Positions 6,090 to 14,676 of a stretch of 32,059 bases of DNA are shown here, piece by piece (the stretch's first letter is position 1; each line of letters begins with the position of its first letter). The stretch comes from Pseudomonas fuscovaginae SE-1 (GTDB lineage: Bacteria > Pseudomonadota > Gammaproteobacteria > Pseudomonadales > Pseudomonadaceae): contig NZ_AQOH01000185.1 in NCBI RefSeq assembly GCF_000364705.1, forward strand, positions 1-32,059. The letters run 5' to 3'. The notes beneath the pieces are model-generated. The model did no database searches, was not told the DNA's origin, and saw only the letters and a list, made by a program, of their open reading frames with translations. The translations under genes were made by a program, and so were the position numbers.

Positions 6090-7865
6090 TCAGGCGCTGT
6101 CATCCAGCGCGATGATGTCGGTGCTGTCGATGACGTGGATGCTGTAGCCCGGCACGTTCTTGGCGTGATGCTTGGCCTGTGAAGCCAGCTCCGCCAACTG
6201 ACTGGCATCCAGCAGCCCGCGGGATTGCGGCTTCAGGTGCACCGCGCCGATCGACAGCGACAGCAGTGGAAACTCCTGGCGCTGGCCCTGGCGGTTCGAC
6301 GCGATGAAGCAGCCGGCCTCCAGATGTTCGGCACGATAGAAACGCCGACACTGGTTCTGGAAATCGTCGACCAGGTGGCCCAGGCGTTTCTGCCAATCAT
6401 CCGATCCCAGCACCAGCAGGAAATCATCCCCACCGATGTGCCCGACGAAGTCGCGGCTCGGGTCGACCCGCTCGTTCAGGCACTGCGCCAGGCACAACAG
6501 CACTTCATCGCCGCGGCCGTAGCCGTAGATATCGTTGAAGGGCTTGAAGCTGTCGATATCCACGTAGCAGATCATCGCTTCGCGCTGCTGTTGCAGCAGT
6601 CGCGCCAGGCATTGCTGGATCGGCACGTTGCCGGGCAGCAGGGTCAGCGGGTTGGCGTAGCGGGCCTGCTGGATCTTCAGTTCGGTGATCAGTTTCAGTA
6701 CGTCGATCACCCGTCCCAGGCCCATGTAGCAGCCATTGAGGGTGATGATGAAATCTTCCTCGATGCGTTGTCGGGCACGGCTGGTCAGCAGCCGGCTGAC
6801 CTGTTGCAGCGACTGGCTCGATTCCACGGCGAGGAAGTCATCGCTCATCAGCCGGCTGATGGGCTTGCGGGCGAACAGGTCGGTGGCGAACGGCTTGAGC
6901 AACGCATCCGACAGCGAATGCCGATGGACGATACCGCAGGGCCGGTTCTGTTCGTCCAGCACTGCCAGCGAATTCAGGTTGGCCTGGCGCCGAAAGGCTT
7001 CCAGCACGGCTGCCGTGGCGGTGTCCTGGGGCACGGCCGGTTGCTCGATGAGCAGGGCGCTGAGGTCGCTGCCGTCCTCGCTCAGGGCGATGGAGGTGTT
7101 TTCCTGCTTGGGCAGCAGGGCGTGGGCATCCTGTGGCGGGTTTTCCTGGGGACGGCAGAGCAGGTAGCCTTGCACCAGATCGACACCCATCTCGGTGAGT
7201 ACCGCCAGTTCCTCCGGCAATTCGATGCCTTCTGCGATCACCCGGGCCCGCGAGGCCTTGGCGATCTGCAGGATGGAGCCGACGAACTCGCGCTTGAGGC
7301 CGTCCTGGTGGATGCCGTCGATGAAGTGCCGGTCTATCTTGACGTAGTTTGGGCGCAATTCCGACCATAGGCGCAGGCTGGAATAACCGGCCCCCAAGTC
7401 ATCCAGGGCGATCGAGAAACCCATGTCGCGGTAGTGATGCAGGGCGTTCTGCAGCAGCTGGAAATCGTCGGTGGGGGTCTGTTCGGTCAGTTCGATGACC
7501 ACGTTGCTGGGGTCGATGCCGAAGTCCTGCAGCCATTGCAGGGTTCGCCCCGGTGGATGGCTGGGTTCCAGCAGGGATTCGGGAGATACGTTGAGGAACA
7601 GCTTGCCGGGCAGTTTCTGCTCGCTGAATCGGCGGCAGGCGCTGAGCCGGCAGGCCATTTCCAGTTCGCTCAGACGCCCGGCCTGGCGGGCCACGGCGAA
7701 CAGGCTGATGGGCGAGTGCAGGGGGCTGTTGGAGGGCCCGCGGCTGAGCGCCTCATAGCCGACGATTCGTCTCTCGGACAGCGAAATGATCGGTTGGAAC
7801 AGGCTGTGCAGACCATTCTGAGCCAGGATTGAACTCAAGGCGTTCAGCTGTTCGGTCATGGTCAT
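6090..7865 (-). CDS. EAL-CBS-GGDEF protein, probable c-di-GMP phosphodiesterase
   Basis: This 591-residue cytoplasmic protein has three domains. The EAL domain (about 15-245) keeps the catalytic set: Glu38 in YEAL, Asn92 in NVSPES, Glu125 in ELTEQ, Asp155-Asp156 in LDDLGAGYSS, Lys176 in KIDRHF, Glu212 in AEGIE and Gln232 in QGYLL. A CBS-pair-like region follows (about 275-395). The GGDEF domain (about 400-580) has the variant site GGDDF (478-482), and the upstream inhibitory RxxD site is not conserved. I therefore expect c-di-GMP breakdown, with the GGDDF domain either regulatory or weakly active. I recall the same pairing with prc in P. aeruginosa (PA3257-PA3258). It begins just after the prc terminator on the same strand. 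Two in-frame ATGs (7865, 7859) are possible. Confidence 0.92.
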   Translation of the reverse strand: MTMTEQLNALSSILAQNGLHSLFQPIISLSERRIVGYEALSRGPSNSPLHSPISLFAVARQAGRLSELEMACRLSACRRFSEQKLPGKLFLNVSPESLLEPSHPPGRTLQWLQDFGIDPSNVVIELTEQTPTDDFQLLQNALHHYRDMGFSIALDDLGAGYSSLRLWSELRPNYVKIDRHFIDGIHQDGLKREFVGSILQIAKASRARVIAEGIELPEELAVLTEMGVDLVQGYLLCRPQENPPQDAHALLPKQENTSIALSEDGSDLSALLIEQPAVPQDTATAAVLEAFRRQANLNSLAVLDEQNRPCGIVHRHSLSDALLKPFATDLFARKPISRLMSDDFLAVESSQSLQQVSRLLTSRARQRIEEDFIITLNGCYMGLGRVIDVLKLITELKIQQARYANPLTLLPGNVPIQQCLARLLQQQREAMICYVDIDSFKPFNDIYGYGRGDEVLLCLAQCLNERVDPSRDFVGHIGGDDFLLVLGSDDWQKRLGHLVDDFQNQCRRFYRAEHLEAGCFIASNRQGQRQEFPLLSLSIGAVHLKPQSRGLLDASQLAELASQAKHHAKNVPGYSIHVIDSTDIIALDDSA

Positions 7866-7879
7866 GGCAGTCTCTGTCG

Positions 7880-7930
7880 AAAAAAAGGACCGGAGGCGGC
7901 TCCCGGTTCGGGAGGCGCGTCCAGTCCTTT
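7880..7930 (-). terminator. Terminator of prc, read on the minus strand
   Basis: On the minus strand AAAGGAC (7930-7924) pairs with GTCCTTT (7890-7884), enclosing a second CTCCCG/CGGGAG hairpin. An uninterrupted run of seven T residues (7886-7880) closes it. It lies about 70 bases after the prc stop and 15 bases before the EAL-CBS-GGDEF start. Confidence 0.7.
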
Positions 7931-7999
7931 ATTTCACGACAGAATGATGACTGTTTGATGACGCTCCGAAGAGCAATCACATTAAATTGCTATCACTCG

Positions 8000-10117
8000 T
8001 CAGTGTTTGGCCACCGCCGTGTTCAGGCGCAGATAGTCCAGCAGGATACGCCCGCTCTCACTCAGATAGGCGTCGTCTTCCGGCTTGGTTTTCTTGTCCG
8101 GGTCAGGCGGCAGGGCGTCGTCGTCCTCTTTCTTGAGTTCCTTGAGCGCGTCTTCACCCTTGGCCTTGCGGCGGGCGTTTTCCATGGCCAGTTGCTTGGC
8201 ATCGATATCGGCGCGCTGGGCGCGACGCTCGGCCTCGTTCAGGCTCACGGTCTTTTCCTTCAGCAGCTTCTCGGCCAGGGCCAGCTTGTCGCGGATGAAG
8301 ATGAACTCCGCATCCTTCGCCGCGCGGGCTTCGTGGTCGGCCTTGAGCTGGGCCAGGAACGGCTTGAACGGGTCGACCGCCGGCTTGATCGAAGGACGGA
8401 TGGTGTCCCATGGCATGGCTTGCGGCAGTGCGCTTTCGCCGATTTCCTTGGTGTCGATGATCGACGGGAAATCCACGTCCGGCAGTACGCCCTGGTGTTG
8501 GGTGCTCTGCCCGGAAACCCGGTAGAACTTGGCCAGGGTCAGCTTCAGCTCGCCGTGGTTGAGCGGCTGGATGGTCTGCACGGTGCCCTTGCCGAAGGTC
8601 TGGCCGCCGATGATCAGTGCGCGGTGGTAGTCCTGCATGGCACCGGCGAAAATCTCCGAGGCCGAGGCCGACAGGCGGTTGACCAGCAGCGCCATCGGGC
8701 CCTTGTAGAACGCGCCGGGGTTTTCGTCCTCGAGCACGTCGACCTTGCCGTCGGCGTTACGCACCAGCACGGTCGGACCCTTGTCGATGAACAGGCTGGT
8801 CAGCTCGGTGGCTTCCTGCAGGGAGCCGCCGCCGTTGTTGCGCAGGTCGATGACCACGCCGTCGACGCCTTCCTTCTGCAGTTCGCCCAGCAGTTTCTTC
8901 ACGTCGCGGGTGGTGCTCTTGTAGTTCGGATCGCCGGCACGGAAGGCCTTGAAGTCCAGGTAGAAGGCCGGGATGTCGATCACCCCGAGCTTGTAGTCCT
9001 TGCCATCCTGTTTCAGGTGCAGGATCGACTTGCTCGCCGCCTGGTCTTCCAGTTTCACCGCTTCGCGAGTGATGGAGACGATCTTGCTGGTCTGGTCGTT
9101 CGGTGCGTTGCTCGCCGGAATGATTTCCAGGCGGACCACGGAACCCTTCGGGCCACGGATCAGCTTGACCACCTCGTCCAGGCGCCAGCCGACCACGTCG
9201 ACCATTTCCTTGTTGCCCTGGGCGACACCGATGATCTTGTCGGACGGCGCGACCTGCTTGGTCTTGTCGGCCGGGCCCGATGGCACCAGGCGCACGACCT
9301 TGACCTGGTCGTTGTCGCTTTGCAGCACGGCGCCGATGCCCTCGAGGGACAGGCTCATGTTGATGTCGAAGTTTTCCGCGCTATCAGGAGACAGATAGTT
9401 GGTGTGCGGGTCGTAGGACATCGCAAAGGTGTTGATATAGGCCTGGAAGATATCCTCGGCACGGGTCTGGTCCAGGCGCGCCAGCTGGTTCTTGTAGCGC
9501 TTGACCAGCAGTTCCTGGATCGCCTTGGGATCCTTGCCGGCGATCTTCAGGCGCAGCACCTCGTCCTTGACGCGCTTGCGCCACAGGTCGTCGAGTTCGG
9601 CGGTGCTCTTGAGCCACGGCGCGTCCTTGCGATCGATCAGCAGGGTCTCGTGGGTGGTGAAGTCGATCTTGTCGACGCCCTTGTTCAGCTCGGCCAGGGC
9701 GAAGTCAAGGCGGCCCTTGACCCGATCCAGGTAGCGCTTGTAGATGGTGAAGCCGGCATTGAGGTCGCCGCTCTTGAGGAATTCGCCGAACTGGGTCTTC
9801 CACTTGTCGAATTCGGCGATGTCGCTGGCCAGGAAGTAGCTGCGCGAGGGGTCGAGCAGCTTGATGTAGCTGTCGTAGATGATCACCGAGCGCGCGCTGT
9901 CCAGCGGCGGCTTGCTGTAGTGGTGGCGCTTGAGCAACTCGACGACGTTCAGGCTGGCGATCACCTCGTCACGGTCGGGCTGAAGATTGTCCCAGCTGTT
10001 GGCTGCGAACGTGTTGCCCGAGAACGCCGAAACGCCAAGGCCGATGAAAAGGGCAAGTGCAGTGCCGGGGAACAGATGCTTCATGCTGAGTCGACGCGGG
10101 GACAATTGATCACGCAT
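8000..10117 (-). CDS. prc: Tail-specific (C-terminal processing) periplasmic protease Prc
   Basis: This 705-residue S41 family protease is the size of Prc/Tsp and has an N-terminal export signal (about 12-38, ending near FAA). The order is a helical N-terminal domain (about 45-235), a PDZ domain (about 255-340, with LEGIGAVLQ and LVPSGPADKT), then the protease core. The core has VVIDLRNNGGGS, NRLSASASEIFAGAMQDY and FGKGT. By alignment with E. coli Prc spacing, the catalytic residues are Ser485, Asp496 and Lys510. The C-terminus is a long charged helical domain. It degrades or trims proteins by their nonpolar C-termini; the P. aeruginosa counterpart (AlgO) promotes alginate expression in mucA mutants. 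The start could be Met12 (10084), but the first ATG has the better upstream AAGACGG. Confidence 0.95.
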   Translation of the reverse strand: MRDQLSPRRLSMKHLFPGTALALFIGLGVSAFSGNTFAANSWDNLQPDRDEVIASLNVVELLKRHHYSKPPLDSARSVIIYDSYIKLLDPSRSYFLASDIAEFDKWKTQFGEFLKSGDLNAGFTIYKRYLDRVKGRLDFALAELNKGVDKIDFTTHETLLIDRKDAPWLKSTAELDDLWRKRVKDEVLRLKIAGKDPKAIQELLVKRYKNQLARLDQTRAEDIFQAYINTFAMSYDPHTNYLSPDSAENFDINMSLSLEGIGAVLQSDNDQVKVVRLVPSGPADKTKQVAPSDKIIGVAQGNKEMVDVVGWRLDEVVKLIRGPKGSVVRLEIIPASNAPNDQTSKIVSITREAVKLEDQAASKSILHLKQDGKDYKLGVIDIPAFYLDFKAFRAGDPNYKSTTRDVKKLLGELQKEGVDGVVIDLRNNGGGSLQEATELTSLFIDKGPTVLVRNADGKVDVLEDENPGAFYKGPMALLVNRLSASASEIFAGAMQDYHRALIIGGQTFGKGTVQTIQPLNHGELKLTLAKFYRVSGQSTQHQGVLPDVDFPSIIDTKEIGESALPQAMPWDTIRPSIKPAVDPFKPFLAQLKADHEARAAKDAEFIFIRDKLALAEKLLKEKTVSLNEAERRAQRADIDAKQLAMENARRKAKGEDALKELKKEDDDALPPDPDKKTKPEDDAYLSESGRILLDYLRLNTAVAKH

Positions 10118-10179
10118 ATTAGGCCGTCTTTAAAGTCGCCGGTTCCGTGGGACCGAGTGCCAAAACCAGCTTTGCGGGT

Positions 10180-10209
10180 TTCGCACGCGCCGCGGACCGG
10201 TCGCATAAT
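10180..10209 (+). promoter_or_regulatory. Candidate promoter for the quinone oxidoreductase gene
   Basis: TTCGCA (10180-10185) and CATAAT (10204-10209) are 18 bases apart. Transcription would start near 10216, at the foot of the hairpin at 10217. This is a pattern match only. Confidence 0.3.
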
Positions 10210-10216
10210 GCAAGAA

Positions 10217-10240
10217 AGCCCGGCGCTACAGCTCCGGGCT
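10217..10240. other. Hairpin in the prc / oxidoreductase intergenic region
   Basis: AGCCCGG (10217-10223) pairs with CCGGGCT (10234-10240). On the minus strand it is followed by TTTCTTGCATT and resembles a weak terminator, yet no minus-strand gene lies upstream that would need one. On the plus strand it would form the 5' end of the oxidoreductase mRNA, 18 bases before its ribosome site. Confidence 0.5.
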
Positions 10241-10266
10241 CAGTCCAGACTCACTATGGAGGCACT

Positions 10267-11229
10267 GTGAAGGCATTGCAAGGCGTTGAAGGTCAAGTGG
10301 AGTGGCTGGAAGAGCCGAATCCGGGTTGTGACGTGGGGCAAGTGCGTATTCGCGTCGCCGCCGCGGGGCTCAATCGGGCCGATCTGTTGCAGAAGGCCGG
10401 GCACTATCCGCCACCGCCGGGCGCCAGCCAGGCGTTGGGGCTGGAGTGCTCCGGTGTGATCGTCGAGGTGGGCGCCGGATCGTCCTGGCAGGTCGGCGAT
10501 CGGGTCTGTGCGCTGCTCGCCGGCGGCGGCATGGCCGAGGAAGTGGTGGTCGACGGTCGCCATGTGCTGCCGGTGCCGGAAGGCCTGAGTCTGGTCGAAG
10601 CGGCCGCGCTGCCTGAGGTCTACGCCACGGCGTGGCTGAACCTGTTCCAGTTGGCGGGGCTCAAGCCGGGCGAAAAGGTGCTGCTGCATGCTGGTGCCAG
10701 TGGCGTCGGTTCGGCGGCGATCCAGCTCTGCAAGGCCTTCGGCAACCCTTGCTGGGTCAGTGTCGGTTCGGCGGATCGGCTGGCCTATTGCGAGGCCCTG
10801 GGTGCCCAGGGTGGGGCGATTCGTGGCGACGATATCGACAGTCTGAATGACTTCGGGCCCTTCGATGTGATCCTCGATCCGGTGGGTGCGAACTACGCGG
10901 CACTCAACGTGAAACTTTTGTCAGCTGACGGGCGGTGGGTGCTGATCGGCCTGATGGGTGGGCGCGAAACCCAGCTCGACCTGGCGAAGATTCTTGCCAA
11001 GCGGATCCAGTTGCTTGGTTCGACCCTGCGCAGCCGCGATGCGCAATTCAAGGCCGATCTGCTCAGCGACCTGAACCAGCATGTCTGGCCGCTGTTCGCC
11101 GACAAGCGCCTGAGCCCGCAACTGGCCAAGGTGTTCCCGATCAGCGATGCCGAATCGGCTTTTGTCGAATTGGCCGGTAACCAGGTGACGGGCAAGTTGG
11201 TGCTGGTGATCGACGAAGCGCTGGTCTGA
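10267..11229 (+). CDS. NAD(P)H quinone oxidoreductase, zinc-independent MDR family
   Basis: This protein of about 320 residues belongs to the medium-chain dehydrogenase/reductase superfamily, quinone-oxidoreductase branch. The N-terminal GroES-like domain contains AAAGLNRADLLQKAGHYPPPPGAS and LGLECSGVIVEVG. The Rossmann domain has the nucleotide-binding motif HAGASGVGSAAIQLCKA. The structural and catalytic zinc Cys residues of alcohol dehydrogenases are missing, as expected for reductases of quinones or enones. The start is taken as GTG at 10267 because GGAGG (10258-10262) precedes it by 4 bases; the frame opens earlier at 10147, but that extension has no ribosome site and an atypical sequence. 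It diverges from prc. Physiological substrate unknown. Confidence 0.9.
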   Translation: MKALQGVEGQVEWLEEPNPGCDVGQVRIRVAAAGLNRADLLQKAGHYPPPPGASQALGLECSGVIVEVGAGSSWQVGDRVCALLAGGGMAEEVVVDGRHVLPVPEGLSLVEAAALPEVYATAWLNLFQLAGLKPGEKVLLHAGASGVGSAAIQLCKAFGNPCWVSVGSADRLAYCEALGAQGGAIRGDDIDSLNDFGPFDVILDPVGANYAALNVKLLSADGRWVLIGLMGGRETQLDLAKILAKRIQLLGSTLRSRDAQFKADLLSDLNQHVWPLFADKRLSPQLAKVFPISDAESAFVELAGNQVTGKLVLVIDEALV

Positions 11230-11233
11230 ACCC

Positions 11234-11317
11234 GTAGGCGCCGGCTTGCTGGCGATGAGGCTCTTTAGCCTTGCGGAGCCTGTCCGGCCGCCATCGCCAG
11301 CAAGCCGGCTTCCACAG
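11234..11317. repeat. REP doublet (GCCGGCTTGCTGGCGAT class)
   Basis: GCCGGCTTGCTGGCGATG near the left end is mirrored by CATCGCCAGCAAGCCGGC near the right end, forming a long imperfect hairpin. It lies between the convergent oxidoreductase and HAD genes and may act as a two-way transcript end. Confidence 0.8.
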
Positions 11318-11360
11318 CGTTTGTGTCAGGCACCCCGCGAAGGGGCCGCCGCTGCCCGCC

Positions 11361-12014
11361 TCAGTCCCAGGCGTGAATCGGCCAGCCGGCTTTTTCCGCC
11401 TGTTCGCGCAATACCGGGTCCGGGTTCACCACGTGCGGGTGGTCGACCTTGAGCAGCAGCGGCAGGTCGTTGCGCGAGTCGGAGTAGAAACTTGCGCCCT
11501 CGAGGTTTTCCCCTTCGGCGTCGAGCCATTCCAGCAGGCGGGTGATCTTGCCCTCGCGGTAGGTCAGGATGCCGGTGGTCTGGCCGCTGTAGACCCCATG
11601 CAGCACTTCCAGCTCGATGCCCAGCACCTCGTCGATGCCCAGGCGTTCGGCGATCGGCCTGACCAGGTGGGTGCCCGAGGCCGAGATCACCAGGATCCGG
11701 TCGCCGGCCGCGCGATGCTCGGCGATCGTCTTGCAGGCATCGCTGTAGATCAGCGGCTCGATGACCTCCTCGACCCACGGTTCGACCAGGTGTTCGATTT
11801 CCTCCGGGGTGCGCCCGGCCATGGGCTCCAGGCTGAACTGCATGAACTCCTCCATGGCCAGCTCGCCCCGACTGTAGGCGTCCATCAGTTCGTTGTTGCG
11901 ACGCATGAACGACTCCGGGTCGACCCAGCCCAGGCGCCCCATCTGCTCGCTCCAGAGTGTCGCGCAGTCGCCGTGAATCAGGGTTTCATCCAGATCAAAA
12001 ATTGCCAGGGCCAT
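11361..12014 (-). CDS. HAD-IB family phosphatase (SerB/CicA-like)
   Basis: This 217-residue HAD-superfamily hydrolase has motif I FDLDETL (nucleophile Asp7, Asp9), motif II ILVISASGT, a Lys in the REGKITRLL region that fits motif III, and motif IV FYSDSRNDLPLL. The helical cap between motifs I and II is the C1 type of phosphoserine-phosphatase-like subfamily IB proteins. Such enzymes cleave phosphate from small phosphorylated metabolites. It is the last gene of the importer unit, starting 43 bases after the ATPase stop with AAGAGAGAG upstream of its ATG. If it shares the operon's job, it would dephosphorylate a product of the imported compound. It is not of the PhnX phosphonatase type. Confidence 0.88.
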   Translation of the reverse strand: MALAIFDLDETLIHGDCATLWSEQMGRLGWVDPESFMRRNNELMDAYSRGELAMEEFMQFSLEPMAGRTPEEIEHLVEPWVEEVIEPLIYSDACKTIAEHRAAGDRILVISASGTHLVRPIAERLGIDEVLGIELEVLHGVYSGQTTGILTYREGKITRLLEWLDAEGENLEGASFYSDSRNDLPLLLKVDHPHVVNPDPVLREQAEKAGWPIHAWD

Positions 12015-12057
12015 CAGTGCAGCTCTCTCTTGGGAAGGACAGGCGTCAAACGGGGCA

Positions 12058-13047
12058 TCAGGCTACCGCACAAAGGGCCGCCGGATCGATGGACAGCGCC
12101 AGGCGGCGCCCATCGGGATGCAGATCGGCGGCGGAACGGTTGAGTACGTCCACCAGCAGTTCGACGCCACGGGCCTCGATCCGGTAGCGGATGACGTTGC
12201 CCAGCAGGCTGTGGCCGCGCACCAGCGCGTCCAGCTCGCCTTCGGTGTGCAGCTCGATGGCTTCCGGGCGGATCGCGATGCGGCTGCTGACCGGTCGTTG
12301 CAGCAGGCGGCTGGCGGCGTCGGCATCGAGCAGGTTGTAGTTGCCGATGAACCCGGCGGCGAACACGTCCACCGGCGCGGTGTAGAGCGATTCGGCGTCG
12401 CCGCTCTGGACGATCCGGCCCTGGTTCATCAGGAAGATCCGGTCGCTCATGGTCAGCGCTTCTTCCTGGTCGTGGGTGACGAAGATCGTGGTCAGCCCCA
12501 GTTCACGCTGGATCGCGCGGATCTGTTCGCGCAGGTGCTTGCGAATCCGTGCATCGAGGGCCGACAGCGGCTCGTCGAGCAGCAGCAGGCGCGGGCGGGT
12601 CACCAGCGAACGGGCCAGGGCCACGCGCTGGCACTGGCCGCCGGACAACTGGTGCGGATAGCGGGCGGCGAAGTCGTGCAGCTCGACCAGCCTGAGGGCT
12701 TCCATGACCCGCTTGTGGCTGTCGTCGGCATTGAACTTCTGCATCTTCAGGCCGAAGGCGACGTTTTGCTCCACGGTCATGTTGGGGAACAGCGCATAGC
12801 TCTGGAACACCATGCCGATCGCGCGTTTCTGCGGGCTCAGCGGGACGATGTCCTGGCCGTCGAGCAGGATCCTGCCGCCGTCCACCGGGGTCAGGCCGGC
12901 GATGCAGCGCAGCAGGGTGGACTTGCCGCAGCCGGAAGGACCGAGCAGGGTGATGAATTCGCCCTTGGCGATCTCGCAGTTGATGTCGCTGAACACCGTG
13001 GTGCCGGCGTAGGTCTTTTTCAGGTTCTGGACACTGATGAAGCTCAT
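12058..13047 (-). CDS. ABC importer ATPase subunit
   Basis: This 329-residue protein has a complete ABC nucleotide-binding domain: Walker A GPSGCGKS (36-43), a Q-loop at VFQSYALFP, the signature LSGGQCQRVALARSL, Walker B LLLLDEPLSALD and the switch His in VTHDQEEA. The C-terminal third (about 235-329) is a TOBE-type regulatory domain containing IRPEAIEL. This makes it a CysA/PotA/FbpC-type importer ATPase. The start is the ATG at 13047, where ATGA overlaps the stop of the upstream permease. The open frame continues upstream, but that part is the permease sequence read in another frame. It would energise the two permeases encoded just before it. Confidence 0.93.
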   Translation of the reverse strand: MSFISVQNLKKTYAGTTVFSDINCEIAKGEFITLLGPSGCGKSTLLRCIAGLTPVDGGRILLDGQDIVPLSPQKRAIGMVFQSYALFPNMTVEQNVAFGLKMQKFNADDSHKRVMEALRLVELHDFAARYPHQLSGGQCQRVALARSLVTRPRLLLLDEPLSALDARIRKHLREQIRAIQRELGLTTIFVTHDQEEALTMSDRIFLMNQGRIVQSGDAESLYTAPVDVFAAGFIGNYNLLDADAASRLLQRPVSSRIAIRPEAIELHTEGELDALVRGHSLLGNVIRYRIEARGVELLVDVLNRSAADLHPDGRRLALSIDPAALCAVA

Positions 13048-13844
13048 TGGCTTTTGTCCTTGTTCAAACGATTGGCGACCCAGGTCAGGACCAGGACGAA
13101 GAGGAAATAGGAGATCACCAGGGCGCTGGTGAAGTGGCCGCTGCTGTTGCGCATGTTGTTCAGGTACACCTGCAGGGTTTCGTAGCGGGTGCCGACCAGG
13201 ATGTTGGCGAACACGAATTCGCCGAACAGGAACGAGAACGACAGCAGCAGGGCGACCATCAGGCCCTTGCGCAGGTTCGGCAGTACCACCAGGAACGCCG
13301 CCTGCCAGGTGCTGGCACCGAGCAGGTGGGCGGCGTCCATCAGGTCGCGCAGGTTGATCGCCTGCAGGTTGTTGGTGATCGCCCGGTACATGAACGGCAG
13401 CGCCACGGTGAAATAGCAACCGATCAGGATCCAGGGCGTGCCGACCATGGCGAACGGCCCGGAGCCGTACAGTTGCAACAGCCCCACCGAGGACACCACC
13501 GGCGGTACGGCGAAGGGCAGCAGGATCAGGATGTTCATCAGCGCGTCCAGGCGTGGGAAGTGGTAGTGGACCACGAACAGCAGCGGCAGGATCAGTACCA
13601 CCGACAGCAGCAGCGCGCCGACGCAGACGATCAGCGACTGGCCGAACGCGCTGAGAAAGCGCGGGTCGCTCCACAGTTGCAGGTACCACTTGAAGGTGAA
13701 ACCGCTGGGCAGCACGGTTGCCGACCAACTGCTGGCGATCGAGTAGACGAAGGTCCCGAGCAGCGGCAGCAGCAGGATCAGGAACAGCAGGTAGACCACC
13801 ACGCGGTGGTAGAGGCTGGCGGAGCCGGGTTCAACGCGCGACAT
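13044..13844 (-). CDS. ABC importer permease, second subunit
   Basis: This 266-residue membrane protein has about six helices (for example 13-37, 66-90 and the final VISYFLFVLVLTWVANRL). It carries the EAA-type coupling loop, seen as MDAAHLLGASTWQAAFLVVLPNLRKG. That places it with binding-protein-dependent inner-membrane permeases of the ThiP/FbpB/PotC kind. GGAG lies 5 bases before the ATG. Its start overlaps the end of the first permease gene by 14 bases, and its stop overlaps the ATPase start, so the three are tightly coupled. Confidence 0.92.
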   Translation of the reverse strand: MSRVEPGSASLYHRVVVYLLFLILLLPLLGTFVYSIASSWSATVLPSGFTFKWYLQLWSDPRFLSAFGQSLIVCVGALLLSVVLILPLLFVVHYHFPRLDALMNILILLPFAVPPVVSSVGLLQLYGSGPFAMVGTPWILIGCYFTVALPFMYRAITNNLQAINLRDLMDAAHLLGASTWQAAFLVVLPNLRKGLMVALLLSFSFLFGEFVFANILVGTRYETLQVYLNNMRNSSGHFTSALVISYFLFVLVLTWVANRLNKDKSQ

Positions 13845-14676
13845 GGTGGCTCCTTTTCAACAGCCATTGATGGATGACGGTGACGAAAGTCATCAGGCCG
13901 ACCAGGATCACCGCCAGGGCGCTGGCCATGTTCGGGTCGAGGCTGATGTCGCCGGAGACCATCGCGGCGATCCGGATCGGCAGCACGTTGAAGTTACCGG
14001 TCGTCAGGGCGTACACCGTGGCGTAGGCGCCGAGGGCGTTGGCCAGCAGGATCACGAAGGTACCCAGCAGGGCCGGGGTCAGCACCGGCAGGCCGATATG
14101 CCGCCAGAACTGCCAGCCGCTGGCACCGAGCAGCGCGGCGGACTCGCGCCAGTCTTCGCGCAGGGCGTCGAAGGCCGGGTAGAGCAGCAGCACCCCCAGG
14201 GGAATCTGGAAGTAGGTGTAGAGAATGATCAGCCCGGTCTTGGAGTACAGGTTGAAGTCCTGGATGATCCCGGCCTGTTTCAGCAGGAGGGTGATGGTGC
14301 CGTTGAAGCCCAGCAGGATGATGAACGCGAACGCCAGTGGCACGCCGGAGAAGTTGCTGGTCATGTTGGCGAAGGCGTTGACGAAGTCGCGCAGGCGCGA
14401 GTCCACCCGGCGCAGCGAATAGGCGCCGAGCAGGGCGATCAGCATGCCGAACACGCTCGACCAGAAACTGATCTCCAGGCTGTACTGGATCGCCTGCAGG
14501 TAGAACTTCGAAGCGAAGATCCTGCTGAAGTTGGCCAGGCCCCAGCCGTTTTCTTCCGACTGCAGGCTGCTGATCATCACCCAGATCAGCGGGGCGATTT
14601 CGAACACGATGAAGAACAGGGCGAAAGGTGCCAGGCAGAGCAGGGCGAGCCCTTTGCCACGGGTGATTGAATTCAC
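13831..14676 (-). CDS. ABC importer permease, first subunit
   Basis: This protein of about 281 residues has six predicted membrane helices, beginning with LALLCLAPFALFFIVFEIAPLIWVMI. The EAA-type loop reads REDWRESAALLGASGWQFWRHIGLPVLTPALLG. I place the start at GTG 14676, which overlaps the stop of the phosphatase-family gene (GTGA) and has GGGAG 8 bases upstream. Starting further up would read into the preceding gene. It pairs with the second permease to form the transmembrane channel. Confidence 0.9.
   Translation of the reverse strand: MNSITRGKGLALLCLAPFALFFIVFEIAPLIWVMISSLQSEENGWGLANFSRIFASKFYLQAIQYSLEISFWSSVFGMLIALLGAYSLRRVDSRLRDFVNAFANMTSNFSGVPLAFAFIILLGFNGTITLLLKQAGIIQDFNLYSKTGLIILYTYFQIPLGVLLLYPAFDALREDWRESAALLGASGWQFWRHIGLPVLTPALLGTFVILLANALGAYATVYALTTGNFNVLPIRIAAMVSGDISLDPNMASALAVILVGLMTFVTVIHQWLLKRSHHVAR

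Noticed and set aside
6225..7370. 381-codon plus-strand frame within the EAL-CBS-GGDEF gene
   Set aside because: Antisense to conserved EAL and GGDEF motifs; no recognisable protein features.
7829..10270. Open frame of 813 codons on the plus strand across prc
   Set aside because: It lies antisense to the complete, motif-verified Prc protease. Its low-complexity, Val/Gln/His-rich translation is typical of the reverse strand of high-GC genes.
12058..13728. 556-codon form of the ABC ATPase with an N-terminal extension
   Set aside because: The extra 227 codons are the permease gene read in another frame; the ATG at 13047 overlaps the permease stop as expected for coupled genes.
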